From Sedimentisphaerales bacterium (GTDB lineage: Bacteria; Planctomycetota; Phycisphaerae; Sedimentisphaerales; Anaerobacaceae): 38,593 bases of DNA. Within the stretch, counting starts at the first letter, position 1. Every line of letters begins with the position of its first letter. The translations under genes were made by a program, and so were the position numbers. Positions 7,033 through 15,685 of the stretch are shown one piece after another. The notes under the pieces were generated by a model that did no database searches, was not told the DNA's origin, and worked only from the letters and a program-made list of their open reading frames with translations. Location: assembly GCA_016936075.1 (NCBI GenBank), contig JAFGPS010000040.1, positions 1-38,593 of the forward strand, in the 5' to 3' direction.

Positions 7033-8593
7033 TTTAAAATCCGAAACAAAAACAGCAACAAAAAAATATATCACTATTTTAGCTGTCTTCATAATATTTA
7101 TTCTTTCACTTGCAACATTATCTAACAGCATGTCTAAAACCATCGGTCGAGACGAGCAAATGTACTGTACCGGCGGTTATTTAATGGCGCAAGGTGAAAT
7201 GATTTACCGTGACTATTCGTACATTGCCCAAATGCCCTACCATCCATTACTTTACGCCGCAGTGTATAAATTAACAGGTACTCAATATTATTTGCTTACC
7301 GGGCGGCTTATCTCAACTATATGTGACATTCTTATAATGATTTTTATTCTTGGCATTTACAGGCATGTTTTAAAATCATCCATTGTCACTGGAACGCTTT
7401 TGGGTTTGGCCGGAGCGGTTATTTACGTTTTCAATCCGCTTGTTGATTATGCAAACGGATACGCCTGGAATCATGACGTTGTCATCCTCTGTGTTATGTT
7501 ATCTTTGTGGTTGTTTGTGTCGATGGATTTCAAAAAGAAACCTGCATTCTGGCGAGTTGCCGTAATGGGTGCGTTGCTTACATTTGCTTCCTGCATGAGA
7601 ATAACGACGTTTTTAGTTGAGTTATTATTTTTTATTATCCTGCTATGTGTCCATGCTGATTCATTCAAACAAAGACTAAAAACGGTTTCGCCCTTTATGG
7701 CGGCTTCATTTGCAATGTTAATTTGGCCTGTATGGATAACAAGAAATGCACCAAAAGCATTTTATTTAAACCTCTTAAAAATACCTGCACTAAATGGAAA
7801 ATGGCTATATGAGATGGGTATAGCTTTCAATAAAGCTGGATTGACATTTAGCAGCTTTACAACACCAGGATATTTTTTATTGCTCGCTCTGGCAATATTG
7901 CTCTTTGTTATGATTATTGTTCTGCGGGGAAATATAAAAATCGAAAATAAGCCAAAATTATTTCTTATCGCTCTTTTACCATTAGTATTTTTCATTATAG
8001 CTTTCATTCCTATCACAATGTGGCCGCAATATTTAGCCGTACCTGTTCCGTTTATTATAGCAAGTCTTGCGTTTCCATTTTCATACTTAAATAACATATC
8101 ATCAGTAACAAAATTTCTTAAATACTACAAAGTATCAATTATTCTTCTTATCATCTGCGTTATTATATCTGTAGCGGCGTACCCGGTTGTAATCTACAGA
8201 ATCCCAGTGAGTCTTGTTCCGGAAATGTGGACACCCATACAACTTCACAGAATTGCAGAGGACATCGCAGATGAAATGCCTGAGAAAGGATTAGTATTGA
8301 CTTTAGCTCCTCTTTTTGCAATAGAAGGTAACTGTGAAATTTATACCGAATTATCATGCGGTTCTTTTGTCTATAGAATTGCCGATTTTCTTTCAGACGA
8401 AGAAAAGCAAATCACACATACAGTCAGTCCAGCAAATCTTTCTGAATTAATAATAGCAAAACCTCCTTCTGCCGTGATAACAAATGTAGAAACAATGACA
8501 TCACTTGAAAAAACTATTATAGATTCGATTGACATATCAAAATGGAGGATGAAAAAATACGAAAATGGCCCGATTGTATATTTCAGGCAATAA
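7016..8593 (+). CDS. Multi-pass membrane glycosyltransferase, GT-C / GT39-like
   Basis: The 525-residue protein has roughly ten to twelve hydrophobic segments, beginning at about residues 19-39, and a hydrophilic C-terminal part after about residue 390. Between the first two segments is the acidic pair GRDEQMY, the arrangement expected for the catalytic loop of GT-C enzymes (ArnT/PMT type) that transfer sugars from polyprenyl phosphate on the outer face of the membrane. The ATG at 7016 lies inside the end of the DUF4416 gene (17-base overlap), suggesting translational coupling. A phosphosugar transferase and an O-antigen-ligase-like gene follow downstream, consistent with surface glycan assembly. 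Donor and acceptor are unknown. Confidence 0.7.
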   Translation: MQERNDLKSETKTATKKYITILAVFIIFILSLATLSNSMSKTIGRDEQMYCTGGYLMAQGEMIYRDYSYIAQMPYHPLLYAAVYKLTGTQYYLLTGRLISTICDILIMIFILGIYRHVLKSSIVTGTLLGLAGAVIYVFNPLVDYANGYAWNHDVVILCVMLSLWLFVSMDFKKKPAFWRVAVMGALLTFASCMRITTFLVELLFFIILLCVHADSFKQRLKTVSPFMAASFAMLIWPVWITRNAPKAFYLNLLKIPALNGKWLYEMGIAFNKAGLTFSSFTTPGYFLLLALAILLFVMIIVLRGNIKIENKPKLFLIALLPLVFFIIAFIPITMWPQYLAVPVPFIIASLAFPFSYLNNISSVTKFLKYYKVSIILLIICVIISVAAYPVVIYRIPVSLVPEMWTPIQLHRIAEDIADEMPEKGLVLTLAPLFAIEGNCEIYTELSCGSFVYRIADFLSDEEKQITHTVSPANLSELIIAKPPSAVITNVETMTSLEKTIIDSIDISKWRMKKYENGPIVYFRQ

Positions 8594-8657
8594 TTTTCTG
8601 GCTGTGGAGTAAAAATAACATTTATGAAAAATCGGGTTTTAGATTGATAACCAAGTC

Positions 8658-8694
8658 AATTCATATTATAAAAATAACTAATAAAGTATGAATT
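8658..8694. repeat. Perfect 8-bp inverted repeat upstream of the WecA-like gene
   Basis: AATTCATA (8658-8665) and TATGAATT (8687-8694) form a perfect dyad with 21 bases between the arms, in the 150-base gap before the phosphosugar transferase gene. It overlaps weak promoter-like elements (TTGATA 8644, TTATAA 8666). It could be a regulator-binding site or chance in AT-rich DNA. Confidence 0.3.
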
Positions 8695-8717
8695 ACTATA
8701 TTCGACTGTACTTAATT

Positions 8718-8734
8718 AAGGAGTAGTAAGTATA
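8718..8734 (+). promoter_or_regulatory. Ribosome-binding site pointing at an AUA start codon
   Basis: AAGGAG (8718-8723) is a near-perfect Shine-Dalgarno sequence. The in-frame codon at optimal spacing (8 bases) is ATA at 8732-8734. The only canonical start in this frame, TTG at 8744, is 20 bases away. The original start was probably ATG at 8732. Confidence 0.5.
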
Positions 8735-8743
8735 AACTCATTA

Positions 8744-9841
8744 TTGTTATTATCAATTGCTTTACTGGCAGGCTCGTTTACGCTATCGCTTGTACTGACT
8801 TTTTTCTCGCGAAAATATGCTTTGCAAACGGGATTTGTATCCAAGCCGGCCAAGGACAGATTTTCTGAAAAAATCGTCGCTCTCGGAGGCGGAATCGCTA
8901 TTTTCACTACTCTGGCGACTCTTATTCTTTCCGCTATAGCAATCGTGAAATTTCTTGCCGCTCCCGGTCATCTCGACTGGCTCGGTGAATCCACAACTAT
9001 TCATATAGAAGGATTTCTCAGCAAAATTGACAAGCTAATGATTATCCTCGCTCTTGTTTCAGCGTTATTTCTACTCGGATTGTGGGACGACAAAAAACAC
9101 CTCGGGCCATTTTTTAAGCTCATCGTTCAATTCATAATCGCTATATGTGCGGCGTATTTTGCTGATATTCGTGTCGAATTTTTTATCGAAAGTAAAATTA
9201 TCACTTCCCTGCTCTCGGCGTTCTGGATTGTTTTTATTATCAATTCCTTTAATTTCCTCGACAATATGGATGGCTTATCCGCCGGTATTGCGGTTATAAC
9301 AAGCAGCATATTTTTCTCAATCGCTGCCCTGAACGGCCAGATATTTATCAGCGGTATAGCAATAGTTTTCATCGGGACATTATTGGGATTCCTTGTATAT
9401 AATTTTCCTCCGGCAAAAATATATATGGGTGACGCAGGTTCTCTTGTAATTGGATTCTTCATTGCCATTTTGAGTTTGCGTACGACTTATTATAATCAGT
9501 CACAAAGCGGGCGGTGGTACTCAGTACTTGTGCCGCTTATTGTTCTGGCGGTTCCTTTATACGATTTTATCAGTGTTACATTACTGAGGATAACGCAGGG
9601 TAAAAGTCCCTTCGTCGGTGACACACAGCACTTTTCCCATCGTATAAGAAAACACGGTTTCAGTGATACTCAGACCGCACTGATTTTGTATCTTGCGACA
9701 CTTTGCACGGGACTTGGAGCTTCCTTCTTATCACAGGTTAATCTTGCCGGGGCTATTTTAATTTTCATTCAAACTCTTATGATATTATCTATTATTGCTG
9801 TTTTCGAGATGACTTCAACAAATGAAAAAAATAACAAATAA
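8744..9841 (+). CDS. Undecaprenyl-phosphate sugar-1-phosphate transferase (WecA/TagO/MraY family)
   Basis: This polytopic enzyme would transfer a HexNAc-1-phosphate from UDP-sugar to undecaprenyl phosphate at the inner membrane, the first step of lipid-linked glycan synthesis. Family motifs are present: GLWDDKKHLGP (Mg-binding DD), DNMDGLSAG around residue 173, MGDAGSLVIGF, and the histidine-rich loop TQHFSHRIRKHG near the end. About ten membrane segments are seen over 365 residues. The coordinate uses the first canonical start (TTG 8744). A strong ribosome-binding site points instead to ATA 8732, which would add four residues. The next gene overlaps its last 20 bases. Which sugar is used (GlcNAc or another) is not decidable from sequence. 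Confidence 0.9.
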   Translation: MLLSIALLAGSFTLSLVLTFFSRKYALQTGFVSKPAKDRFSEKIVALGGGIAIFTTLATLILSAIAIVKFLAAPGHLDWLGESTTIHIEGFLSKIDKLMIILALVSALFLLGLWDDKKHLGPFFKLIVQFIIAICAAYFADIRVEFFIESKIITSLLSAFWIVFIINSFNFLDNMDGLSAGIAVITSSIFFSIAALNGQIFISGIAIVFIGTLLGFLVYNFPPAKIYMGDAGSLVIGFFIAILSLRTTYYNQSQSGRWYSVLVPLIVLAVPLYDFISVTLLRITQGKSPFVGDTQHFSHRIRKHGFSDTQTALILYLATLCTGLGASFLSQVNLAGAILIFIQTLMILSIIAVFEMTSTNEKNNK

Positions 9842-12119
9842 TCATGATGTAACCAAAAGCAAAGCTCTAATGACATTCGAGTATGTCTTACTCGTTTTTT
9901 ATCTTGCTATAATTATTCTTCGTGTCCTTTATACCGAAGGACCTACAATGCAAACAAGCTCTAATACTCTAATGGCAAGTGACAGCGTGTATAGTCTGTA
10001 TATATCAGGTGCATTGTTATTTTCGTTTTTTATCTGGCTGGCATGGAGTCTTTGCAGTAAAAGTTTTTCATACAAGGTAACTGGTATAGAAATCGGCTTA
10101 TTGATTTTTGGTGCAGCCGCTGTGATTTCATATTTTGCGGCATCAGATAAAAGGCTGGCAATAAATAATATCATTTCACTGTTCGTTCCCATATTCAGTG
10201 CGATTCTGCTGGTCCAAATTCTCGATTCAAATATCAAAATCAGGCTTGTATTAGCCGTGATAGCGGCTATGGGAGTTGTTTCTGCTTATCAGTGCGCAGA
10301 TCAGTTATTATTCCTTAATAAAGAAACTATAAAGCAATACGAAGACAATCCTGATATGACACTGGAAACTCTAAATATTAATAAAGGTACTCTTCAACAT
10401 TTTTTATTCGAGCAAAGACTTCACTCGAATAATGCCAGTGCTTTCTTTACTACCCGTAATTCGGCTGGCTCTTTTTTCTTAATAGCTATTTTTGTATTAT
10501 TTGCTTTAACAATTGAAAGTGAAAATCCAGCAAAATTAAAAGCATTTTTTATAGTTCTGCTTTTTGCAATCTTTATAACAAAAAGCAAAGGTGCAATCTT
10601 CAGCTTTTTTTTCGCGTTCACTCTTATCGGTTTATACCAGAAATATAGTGACCTGTTCAGAAAGCATCGAAAAATCATATTAATATTAAGTATACTTTTA
10701 ATAGTGGCAGGCACATCATTAATAGCTTCATATGGGATAAAACATCAGACTTTGCCCGGAGGTATTTCCATGCTGGTCAGGTGGCAATACTGGGAAGCAT
10801 CTGCAAAAATGTTTATAGACAATTTCTGGACAGGTGTAGGACCGGGCAATTTCAGTAATTATTATTCTCATTACAAACCTGCGCAGGCTTTGGAGAGTGT
10901 AACCGATCCGCATAATTTCCCGCTTAGCCTTTTGACTCAATATGGTATTTTCGGTCTTGTCGGATTTCTATTAATGATTTTTCTGCCTTTATGGAACTCA
11001 ACAAAAGGCAATACTATATCAGCAGTCCCAACAAATAATATTGAAAAGAACAACAAACTTATGGGAACCATATTAAATGTTATACTTTGTGTTTTATTTG
11101 GTTTAGTGCTTTGTAAAATTAAGCTAACAGAAGCATTCAAATCAGGTAATGTCATGGTAATAATTTACTTAATGTTAAGATTATGCATACCTCCAATAGC
11201 TGTCTTTAGTGTAAGTTTATACTTTATAAGGAAATATACCTATACAGAGCTTGATAATGAACGCAATGTCATAAGAAAAAACGGTTTTGCGGTAATTATT
11301 CTCTGTGCACTTCTTGGATTTCTATTGCACAACCTCACAGATTTTGCAATTTTCGAACCTGGTATATATACTACGTTCTGGTCCATTTTGGCTGTTCTTA
11401 TAGCAGTAAATGCCAATAACAAAAACAGGAAGAGCTTTGTTTTTACTCCTGCGACTTATATAAAAATACCAGCGGTTTTAGGAACTATTGTAATATTTTT
11501 TGCTTTCCTGATTTATGCTCTTATCCCCGTAGCTTCTTCAACAAAAAAGATTAAACTCGCCAACGAATCTTTTTCTCATGGCGATCTTCAACAAGCTTAC
11601 CAGCTTCTCGATTCGGCAGCAGAAAACGATAAACTGAGTGGAAGTGCTCTATCTCTTAACGCACGCATGTTTGTATACAATGCCGAGAGAACTCCGTCTC
11701 AAAGATTCGAAATGCTTCTTTATGCAGAAGAATGCTTCAGAAAAGCTATCGAAAGAAATAGTGCAAGTTATAAGAACTATGAAGATTTGTCACAGACATA
11801 TGTGAGGCACTCTGAAATTTCAAACCCTGATGAAACAGCCGGCTGGCTTACATTAGCATTAGATGCCGCCATACAGGCAAAAGATCGCTACCAGGGCAAT
11901 GAACGATTACACTTCAATCTGGCACTAATCTCCGACAAACTTGTCATACCAGAAAAAGCAATTGAATCCTATCAAAACGCTGTAAATATTGAAGACCAAT
12001 ACCGCTCGCAGTTTAAAAAGATGTATCCGAATAAAGAATTAGTAAGCAGGCTCGGGGAAGAAAAATACGAGTTCGCCAAACAACGCATTACCGAAATCAC
12101 CTCCCAGAATGACATTTAA
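9822..12119 (+). CDS. O-antigen ligase/polymerase-like membrane protein with C-terminal TPR-like region
   Basis: The 765-residue protein has some twelve hydrophobic segments up to about residue 575, then a ~190-residue soluble helical tail containing TPR-like repeats (NESFSHGDLQQAYQLLDSA, LLYAEECFRKAIERN, EKAIESYQNAVNI). The Wzy_C/WaaL hallmark loop is present at about residues 340-385: GVGPGNFSNYY followed by DPHNFPLSLLTQYGIFG. Such proteins polymerise or ligate lipid-linked glycans on the periplasmic side. The start lies inside the upstream phosphosugar transferase gene (20-base overlap), so the two are surely one transcript. Polymerase, glycan ligase and protein O-oligosaccharyltransferase cannot be distinguished from sequence alone. 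Confidence 0.85.
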   Translation: MKKITNNHDVTKSKALMTFEYVLLVFYLAIIILRVLYTEGPTMQTSSNTLMASDSVYSLYISGALLFSFFIWLAWSLCSKSFSYKVTGIEIGLLIFGAAAVISYFAASDKRLAINNIISLFVPIFSAILLVQILDSNIKIRLVLAVIAAMGVVSAYQCADQLLFLNKETIKQYEDNPDMTLETLNINKGTLQHFLFEQRLHSNNASAFFTTRNSAGSFFLIAIFVLFALTIESENPAKLKAFFIVLLFAIFITKSKGAIFSFFFAFTLIGLYQKYSDLFRKHRKIILILSILLIVAGTSLIASYGIKHQTLPGGISMLVRWQYWEASAKMFIDNFWTGVGPGNFSNYYSHYKPAQALESVTDPHNFPLSLLTQYGIFGLVGFLLMIFLPLWNSTKGNTISAVPTNNIEKNNKLMGTILNVILCVLFGLVLCKIKLTEAFKSGNVMVIIYLMLRLCIPPIAVFSVSLYFIRKYTYTELDNERNVIRKNGFAVIILCALLGFLLHNLTDFAIFEPGIYTTFWSILAVLIAVNANNKNRKSFVFTPATYIKIPAVLGTIVIFFAFLIYALIPVASSTKKIKLANESFSHGDLQQAYQLLDSAAENDKLSGSALSLNARMFVYNAERTPSQRFEMLLYAEECFRKAIERNSASYKNYEDLSQTYVRHSEISNPDETAGWLTLALDAAIQAKDRYQGNERLHFNLALISDKLVIPEKAIESYQNAVNIEDQYRSQFKKMYPNKELVSRLGEEKYEFAKQRITEITSQNDI

Positions 12120-12165
12120 TATAAGAATTACTATCTAAATTTAATAACAGACCAAATTCTGACTA

Positions 12166-12915
12166 TTAAGAAATTTTCTCCATTATTTCATCAGGAATAT
12201 CGAAGTTTGAATATGCGTTTTGCACATCATCATGATCGTCGAATGCTTCCATGAGTGAAACAATTCTTTCAGCCTTATGCTGGTCATTAATTGCAACTGT
12301 AGTCTGCGGGACCATCGATATTTCAGCTATATCAGCCGAAATTCCTTTTTCTTCGATTGCTTTTTTCAACTCTTCATAAGCGGCTGGTGCGCATGTGATT
12401 TCTATCATGTCACCTTCTGTTATTACATCATCTGCACCCGCATTAAGAGCGACTTCCATGACCTGTTCTTCATCTGTATTAGCTGAATTGACAGCAATAA
12501 GTCCTTTCTGACTGAAAAGCCAATTCACACAGCCGCTTGCTCCCAAAGAACCGCCGTGTTTTTCAAAAATCTTTTTAATTTCCGGCCCTGTTCTGTTGCG
12601 ATTATCTGTTAAAGCAGAGACCATGACAGCAACTCCACACGGTCCATATCCCTCGTAAAGAACTTCTTCAAAACTTATATTACCAAGATCACCCGTCCCT
12701 TTTTTAATCGCTTTTTCAATAGTATCTTTTGGCATATTTGCGGCTTTGCCTTTATCAATCGCATATCGCAAAGAAAGATTTGCAGATGGATCCCCACCAC
12801 CGTTTTTGGCGGCAACAATTATCATACGCGCTATTTTACTCCAGACTTTGCCGCGTTTCGCGTCATTTGCTGCCTTTTTATGTTTGATTCCGGCCCAATG
12901 TGAATGACCTGACAT
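12166..12915 (-). CDS. yebC: YebC/PmpR family protein
   Basis: The 249-residue protein carries the family signature at its N-terminus (MSGHSHWAGIKHKKAANDAKRG) and the conserved segments RYAIDKGKAANMPKDTIEKA, YEGYGPCGV, NRNRT and GGSLGASGCVNWLF. YebC-family members have been described both as DNA-binding regulators and as factors that relieve ribosome stalling, so the precise role here is open. The start ATG 12915 follows AGGAG at normal spacing. The gene converges on the O-antigen-ligase-like gene with a 46-base gap and diverges from rpmF. Confidence 0.95.
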   Translation of the reverse strand: MSGHSHWAGIKHKKAANDAKRGKVWSKIARMIIVAAKNGGGDPSANLSLRYAIDKGKAANMPKDTIEKAIKKGTGDLGNISFEEVLYEGYGPCGVAVMVSALTDNRNRTGPEIKKIFEKHGGSLGASGCVNWLFSQKGLIAVNSANTDEEQVMEVALNAGADDVITEGDMIEITCAPAAYEELKKAIEEKGISADIAEISMVPQTTVAINDQHKAERIVSLMEAFDDHDDVQNAYSNFDIPDEIMEKIS

Positions 12916-12964
12916 ATTAGCTCCTATATATCTTATAATTTAAATTATTGAGTCACAAACCGGT

Positions 12965-12994
12965 ATTATATCCTAATATGCTTGATTTGAGCAA
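12965..12994 (-). promoter_or_regulatory. Promoter of yebC
   Basis: On the minus strand a perfect TATAAT (12965-12970) follows TTGCTC (12989-12994) after 18 bases. The leader before ATG 12915 would be about 45 bases. Confidence 0.5.
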
Positions 12995-13257
12995 TATTTT
13001 AAATATTTTTTAATATTATTCTAAAACTACTGTTTTAATAAAAAATCAATTATAAAATGACTAAGCAACAGAATTTCAGTTTTGTTAATTTCATAATAAT
13101 TTCTTATTTATACAACAATAATGTATGTTTGTATTTCTAATCCCAATTGCGTAGCCAGGGCGTTTAATTGTCTGAAAACACCAAATTCCACCAATATATA
13201 CAGTAAATTGATTAAATATTTACTTATGAAAAAAAGAACTTTCAAGCGAATTTTATC
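12995..13257. other. AT-rich gap between divergent yebC and rpmF
   Basis: About 260 bases of AT-rich sequence lie between the two divergent promoters. I see no ORF of convincing quality, no RNA gene and no clear repeat. The DUF177/YceD gene that often precedes rpmF is absent here. Confidence 0.6.
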
Positions 13258-13286
13258 TTGACAAAATGCTGAAATTAAACTATTAA
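13258..13286 (+). promoter_or_regulatory. Promoter of rpmF-plsX-fabH-fabD
   Basis: A perfect TTGACA (13258-13263) and TATTAA (13281-13286) are 17 bases apart. Transcription would start near 13293, leaving a leader of about 95 bases before rpmF. Confidence 0.65.
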
Positions 13287-13386
13287 AGCAGTTTTTAGTA
13301 TGGTTTATGAAATGCGATAATATATAATATATTGTAAAAAGATGTTTCAGATACCATTGTTTTGAAATTGTTCGGAGTAATTGAAT

Positions 13387-13572
13387 ATGTTACCAGTTAA
13401 GAAAACCAGTAAAAGTCGAACACGTACACGACGAAGCCATCATAGTTTGAAGGCAACGAATTATTCGATATGCAAAAAGTGTGATCAGGCAAAACTACCT
13501 CACGCTGCTTGTTCAAATTGCGGCTATGTTAACCCCAAAATAACTCTTAAACTCGCTGAGGAGTCTGATTAG
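13387..13572 (+). CDS. rpmF: 50S ribosomal protein L32
   Basis: This 61-residue basic protein of the large ribosomal subunit has the L32 pattern: N-terminal MLPVKKTSKSRTRTRRSHH and a zinc-binding knuckle of four cysteines (C29, C32, C42, C45), so it is the zinc-containing form. ATG 13387 is chosen because GGAG at 13374-13377 lies nine bases upstream; an in-frame TTG at 13381 is too close to that site. plsX begins 9 bases after the stop. The rpmF-plsX-fabH-fabD order is a classical conserved bacterial arrangement. Confidence 0.95.
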   Translation: MLPVKKTSKSRTRTRRSHHSLKATNYSICKKCDQAKLPHAACSNCGYVNPKITLKLAEESD

Positions 13573-13581
13573 GCACAACAA

Positions 13582-14625
13582 ATGCGTATAGCTATTGATG
13601 CAATGGGAGGCGACGAGGCACCAAAAGAAATTATCGCCGGTGCTTTAGAATCAATCAAGGAGTTGGCTGATAATGATGAAATAATCCTCGTCGGTCCAGA
13701 AGATGTAATAGAACCACTTTTACCACCTCAAAAGACTCGTGGTAATATAAGTGTCGTACATGCACCTGATCTTATAGGTATGGCTGATGCACCTGTAGAG
13801 AGTCTGCGGAAAAAGCCAAAAAGTTCTATCGCTGTTCTTTCCAAACTTGGAAAGAAAAATGAGGCTGATGCAGTTATTTCGGCAGGAAATACCGGTGCTT
13901 GTGTAGCAGCTTTCCAGATGAGAATAAGAAATCTGCCTGGAGTTATCAGGCCGGGAATTACTGTAGTTTTCCCAACACCTGGAGGTCCGGTAACTATTTG
14001 TGATGTAGGGGCAAATATCGCATGCAAACCTATACATCTTTACCAATATGGTGTAATGGCAAGTATTTACTCAAAGCATTTCCTAAAAATAGAAAACCCG
14101 AGAATCGGAATAATGAGTATCGGTGAGGAAGAGGCAAAAGGAAATGAAATAGTTAAAAAAACCAGAGAACTGATTAAAGCGGATAAAAAACTAAATTTCA
14201 TTGGAAATATCGAAGGCAGAGATATTTTCCGTGGATCATGCGATGTTATTATTTGTGACGGTTTCGTTGGAAACGTAATGCTCAAAGTAACCGAAGGTCT
14301 TGTTGACGGCCTGTTCAGAGCAATTAAACAAGAACTTATGGAAGAAAACATCTCGCTGGCACTGAAATTCAGACCTGTTATGACAAGAATTTATCAAAAG
14401 TATGATTATAATGAATATGGAGGAGCACTTTTGCTGGGTATTAACGGCACTGCAATAATATGCCATGGCTCCAGCCAAAGCAAAACTATAAAGAGCGCAA
14501 TATTTGCTTCCAAAAAATTTCATACTGAAAAAATTAACGATAAAATCATAGAATATTTATCGGATAGCTCTTTTTCAAATATAACACAAAATACTAAAAC
14601 TCAGGGACTTGAAACTGATGAATAA
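13582..14625 (+). CDS. plsX: Phosphate acyltransferase PlsX
   Basis: PlsX makes acyl-phosphate from acyl-ACP, feeding the first acylation of glycerol-3-phosphate in phospholipid synthesis. It is a peripheral membrane enzyme. At 347 residues it has the family length and opens with the signature MRIAIDAMGGDEAPKEI, followed by SAGNTGA, GANIACKP, NIEGRDIFRG and VCDGFVGN-like (ICDGFVGNVMLK) motifs. ATG 13582 is 9 bases after rpmF. Its end overlaps fabH by 8 bases. Nothing in the sequence suggests loss of function. Confidence 0.96.
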   Translation: MRIAIDAMGGDEAPKEIIAGALESIKELADNDEIILVGPEDVIEPLLPPQKTRGNISVVHAPDLIGMADAPVESLRKKPKSSIAVLSKLGKKNEADAVISAGNTGACVAAFQMRIRNLPGVIRPGITVVFPTPGGPVTICDVGANIACKPIHLYQYGVMASIYSKHFLKIENPRIGIMSIGEEEAKGNEIVKKTRELIKADKKLNFIGNIEGRDIFRGSCDVIICDGFVGNVMLKVTEGLVDGLFRAIKQELMEENISLALKFRPVMTRIYQKYDYNEYGGALLLGINGTAIICHGSSQSKTIKSAIFASKKFHTEKINDKIIEYLSDSSFSNITQNTKTQGLETDE

Positions 14626-15631
14626 CTCCGTTAACGATTATCATCCTCCTTATAATGCAATCATTTCTGGTCATGGGTCATTTATCCCGGACAAAATTCT
14701 CACGAATGATGATCTGGCTAAAATGATAGACACCTCTGATGAATGGATAACGTCACGAACGGGAATCAAAAAACGTCATATTACCAATGACAATGAAAGC
14801 ACTGCTCTTTTAGCTACAGAAGCTGCAAAAAACGCCCTCGAACGAGCAAATCTCGATCCAAAAGACCTCGATCTGATTATTGTAGCAACTGTTACACCTG
14901 AGATGGTTTTCCCTTCGACCGCAAATTTTGTGCAAGCAGCTATCAAGGCAAATAATGCATGGAGTTTCGATTTGGCCGCCGCATGTAGTGGTTTTGTATA
15001 TGCTTTATCTATCGCACAGCAATTTATCGAAAACGGACGATATAAAAATGCTCTTGTTATAGGTGCTGAGACACTCACAAAAATTACTGACTGGACAGAC
15101 CGTGCAAGCTGTATTCTTTTTGGAGATGGAGCCGGAGCTGTTATACTCGAACGAGGCAAGGAAAATCAAAAAGGTATCATGTACAGTTCGATGTATGCAG
15201 ATGGAAATGGCTGGGAAGTACTAAATTGCCAGGCCTATGGCTCACGTTATCCGTCTTCTAAAAAACTTGATGATCCTAAGAAAATTTATATGCAGATTAA
15301 AGGTAGAGAAGTTTACCAGCAAGCTATACGGAGAATCGTAGAAACAGTCAACCATTGTCTCGATCATTGCGGACTAACTATCGATGATGTGGATATGCTT
15401 ATATCGCATCAGATGAACGCCCGTATTATTGAATCAGCAGTCAAAAGACTAAACCTGCCTGATGAGAAAATTTTTATTAATATAAACGAATACGGAAATA
15501 CTTCTTCTGCATCGGTACCAATTGCTTTTGATGAGTGTGCCAGTCAAGGTAGAATTAAAAAAGGCGACATTGTTGTTTTAGTAGCTTTCGGTGCCGGGCT
15601 TACATGGGGCGCCAATGTAATTGAATTTTAA
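14618..15631 (+). CDS. fabH: Beta-ketoacyl-ACP synthase III
   Basis: FabH condenses acetyl-CoA with malonyl-ACP to start fatty-acid chains. The Cys-His-Asn triad is visible: C123 in AAACSGF, H264 in SHQMNARI and N294 in YGNTSSAS. The N-terminal DEWITSRTGIKKRHI motif is also typical. I choose ATG 14618, which overlaps the plsX stop and has AGGGA ten bases upstream, over an in-frame TTG at 14609. The length is then 337 residues. The overlap implies translational coupling with plsX. Confidence 0.96.
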   Translation: MNNSVNDYHPPYNAIISGHGSFIPDKILTNDDLAKMIDTSDEWITSRTGIKKRHITNDNESTALLATEAAKNALERANLDPKDLDLIIVATVTPEMVFPSTANFVQAAIKANNAWSFDLAAACSGFVYALSIAQQFIENGRYKNALVIGAETLTKITDWTDRASCILFGDGAGAVILERGKENQKGIMYSSMYADGNGWEVLNCQAYGSRYPSSKKLDDPKKIYMQIKGREVYQQAIRRIVETVNHCLDHCGLTIDDVDMLISHQMNARIIESAVKRLNLPDEKIFININEYGNTSSASVPIAFDECASQGRIKKGDIVVLVAFGAGLTWGANVIEF

Positions 15632-15685
15632 TTGCGTTATGTATGTATTAAGAAACAAATCAGGGGTTAGGTAAATCAAAGTATT

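Noticed and set aside
12120..12165. Terminator between the converging O-antigen-ligase-like gene and yebC
   Set aside because: The 46-base gap is AT-rich without a usable stem-loop.
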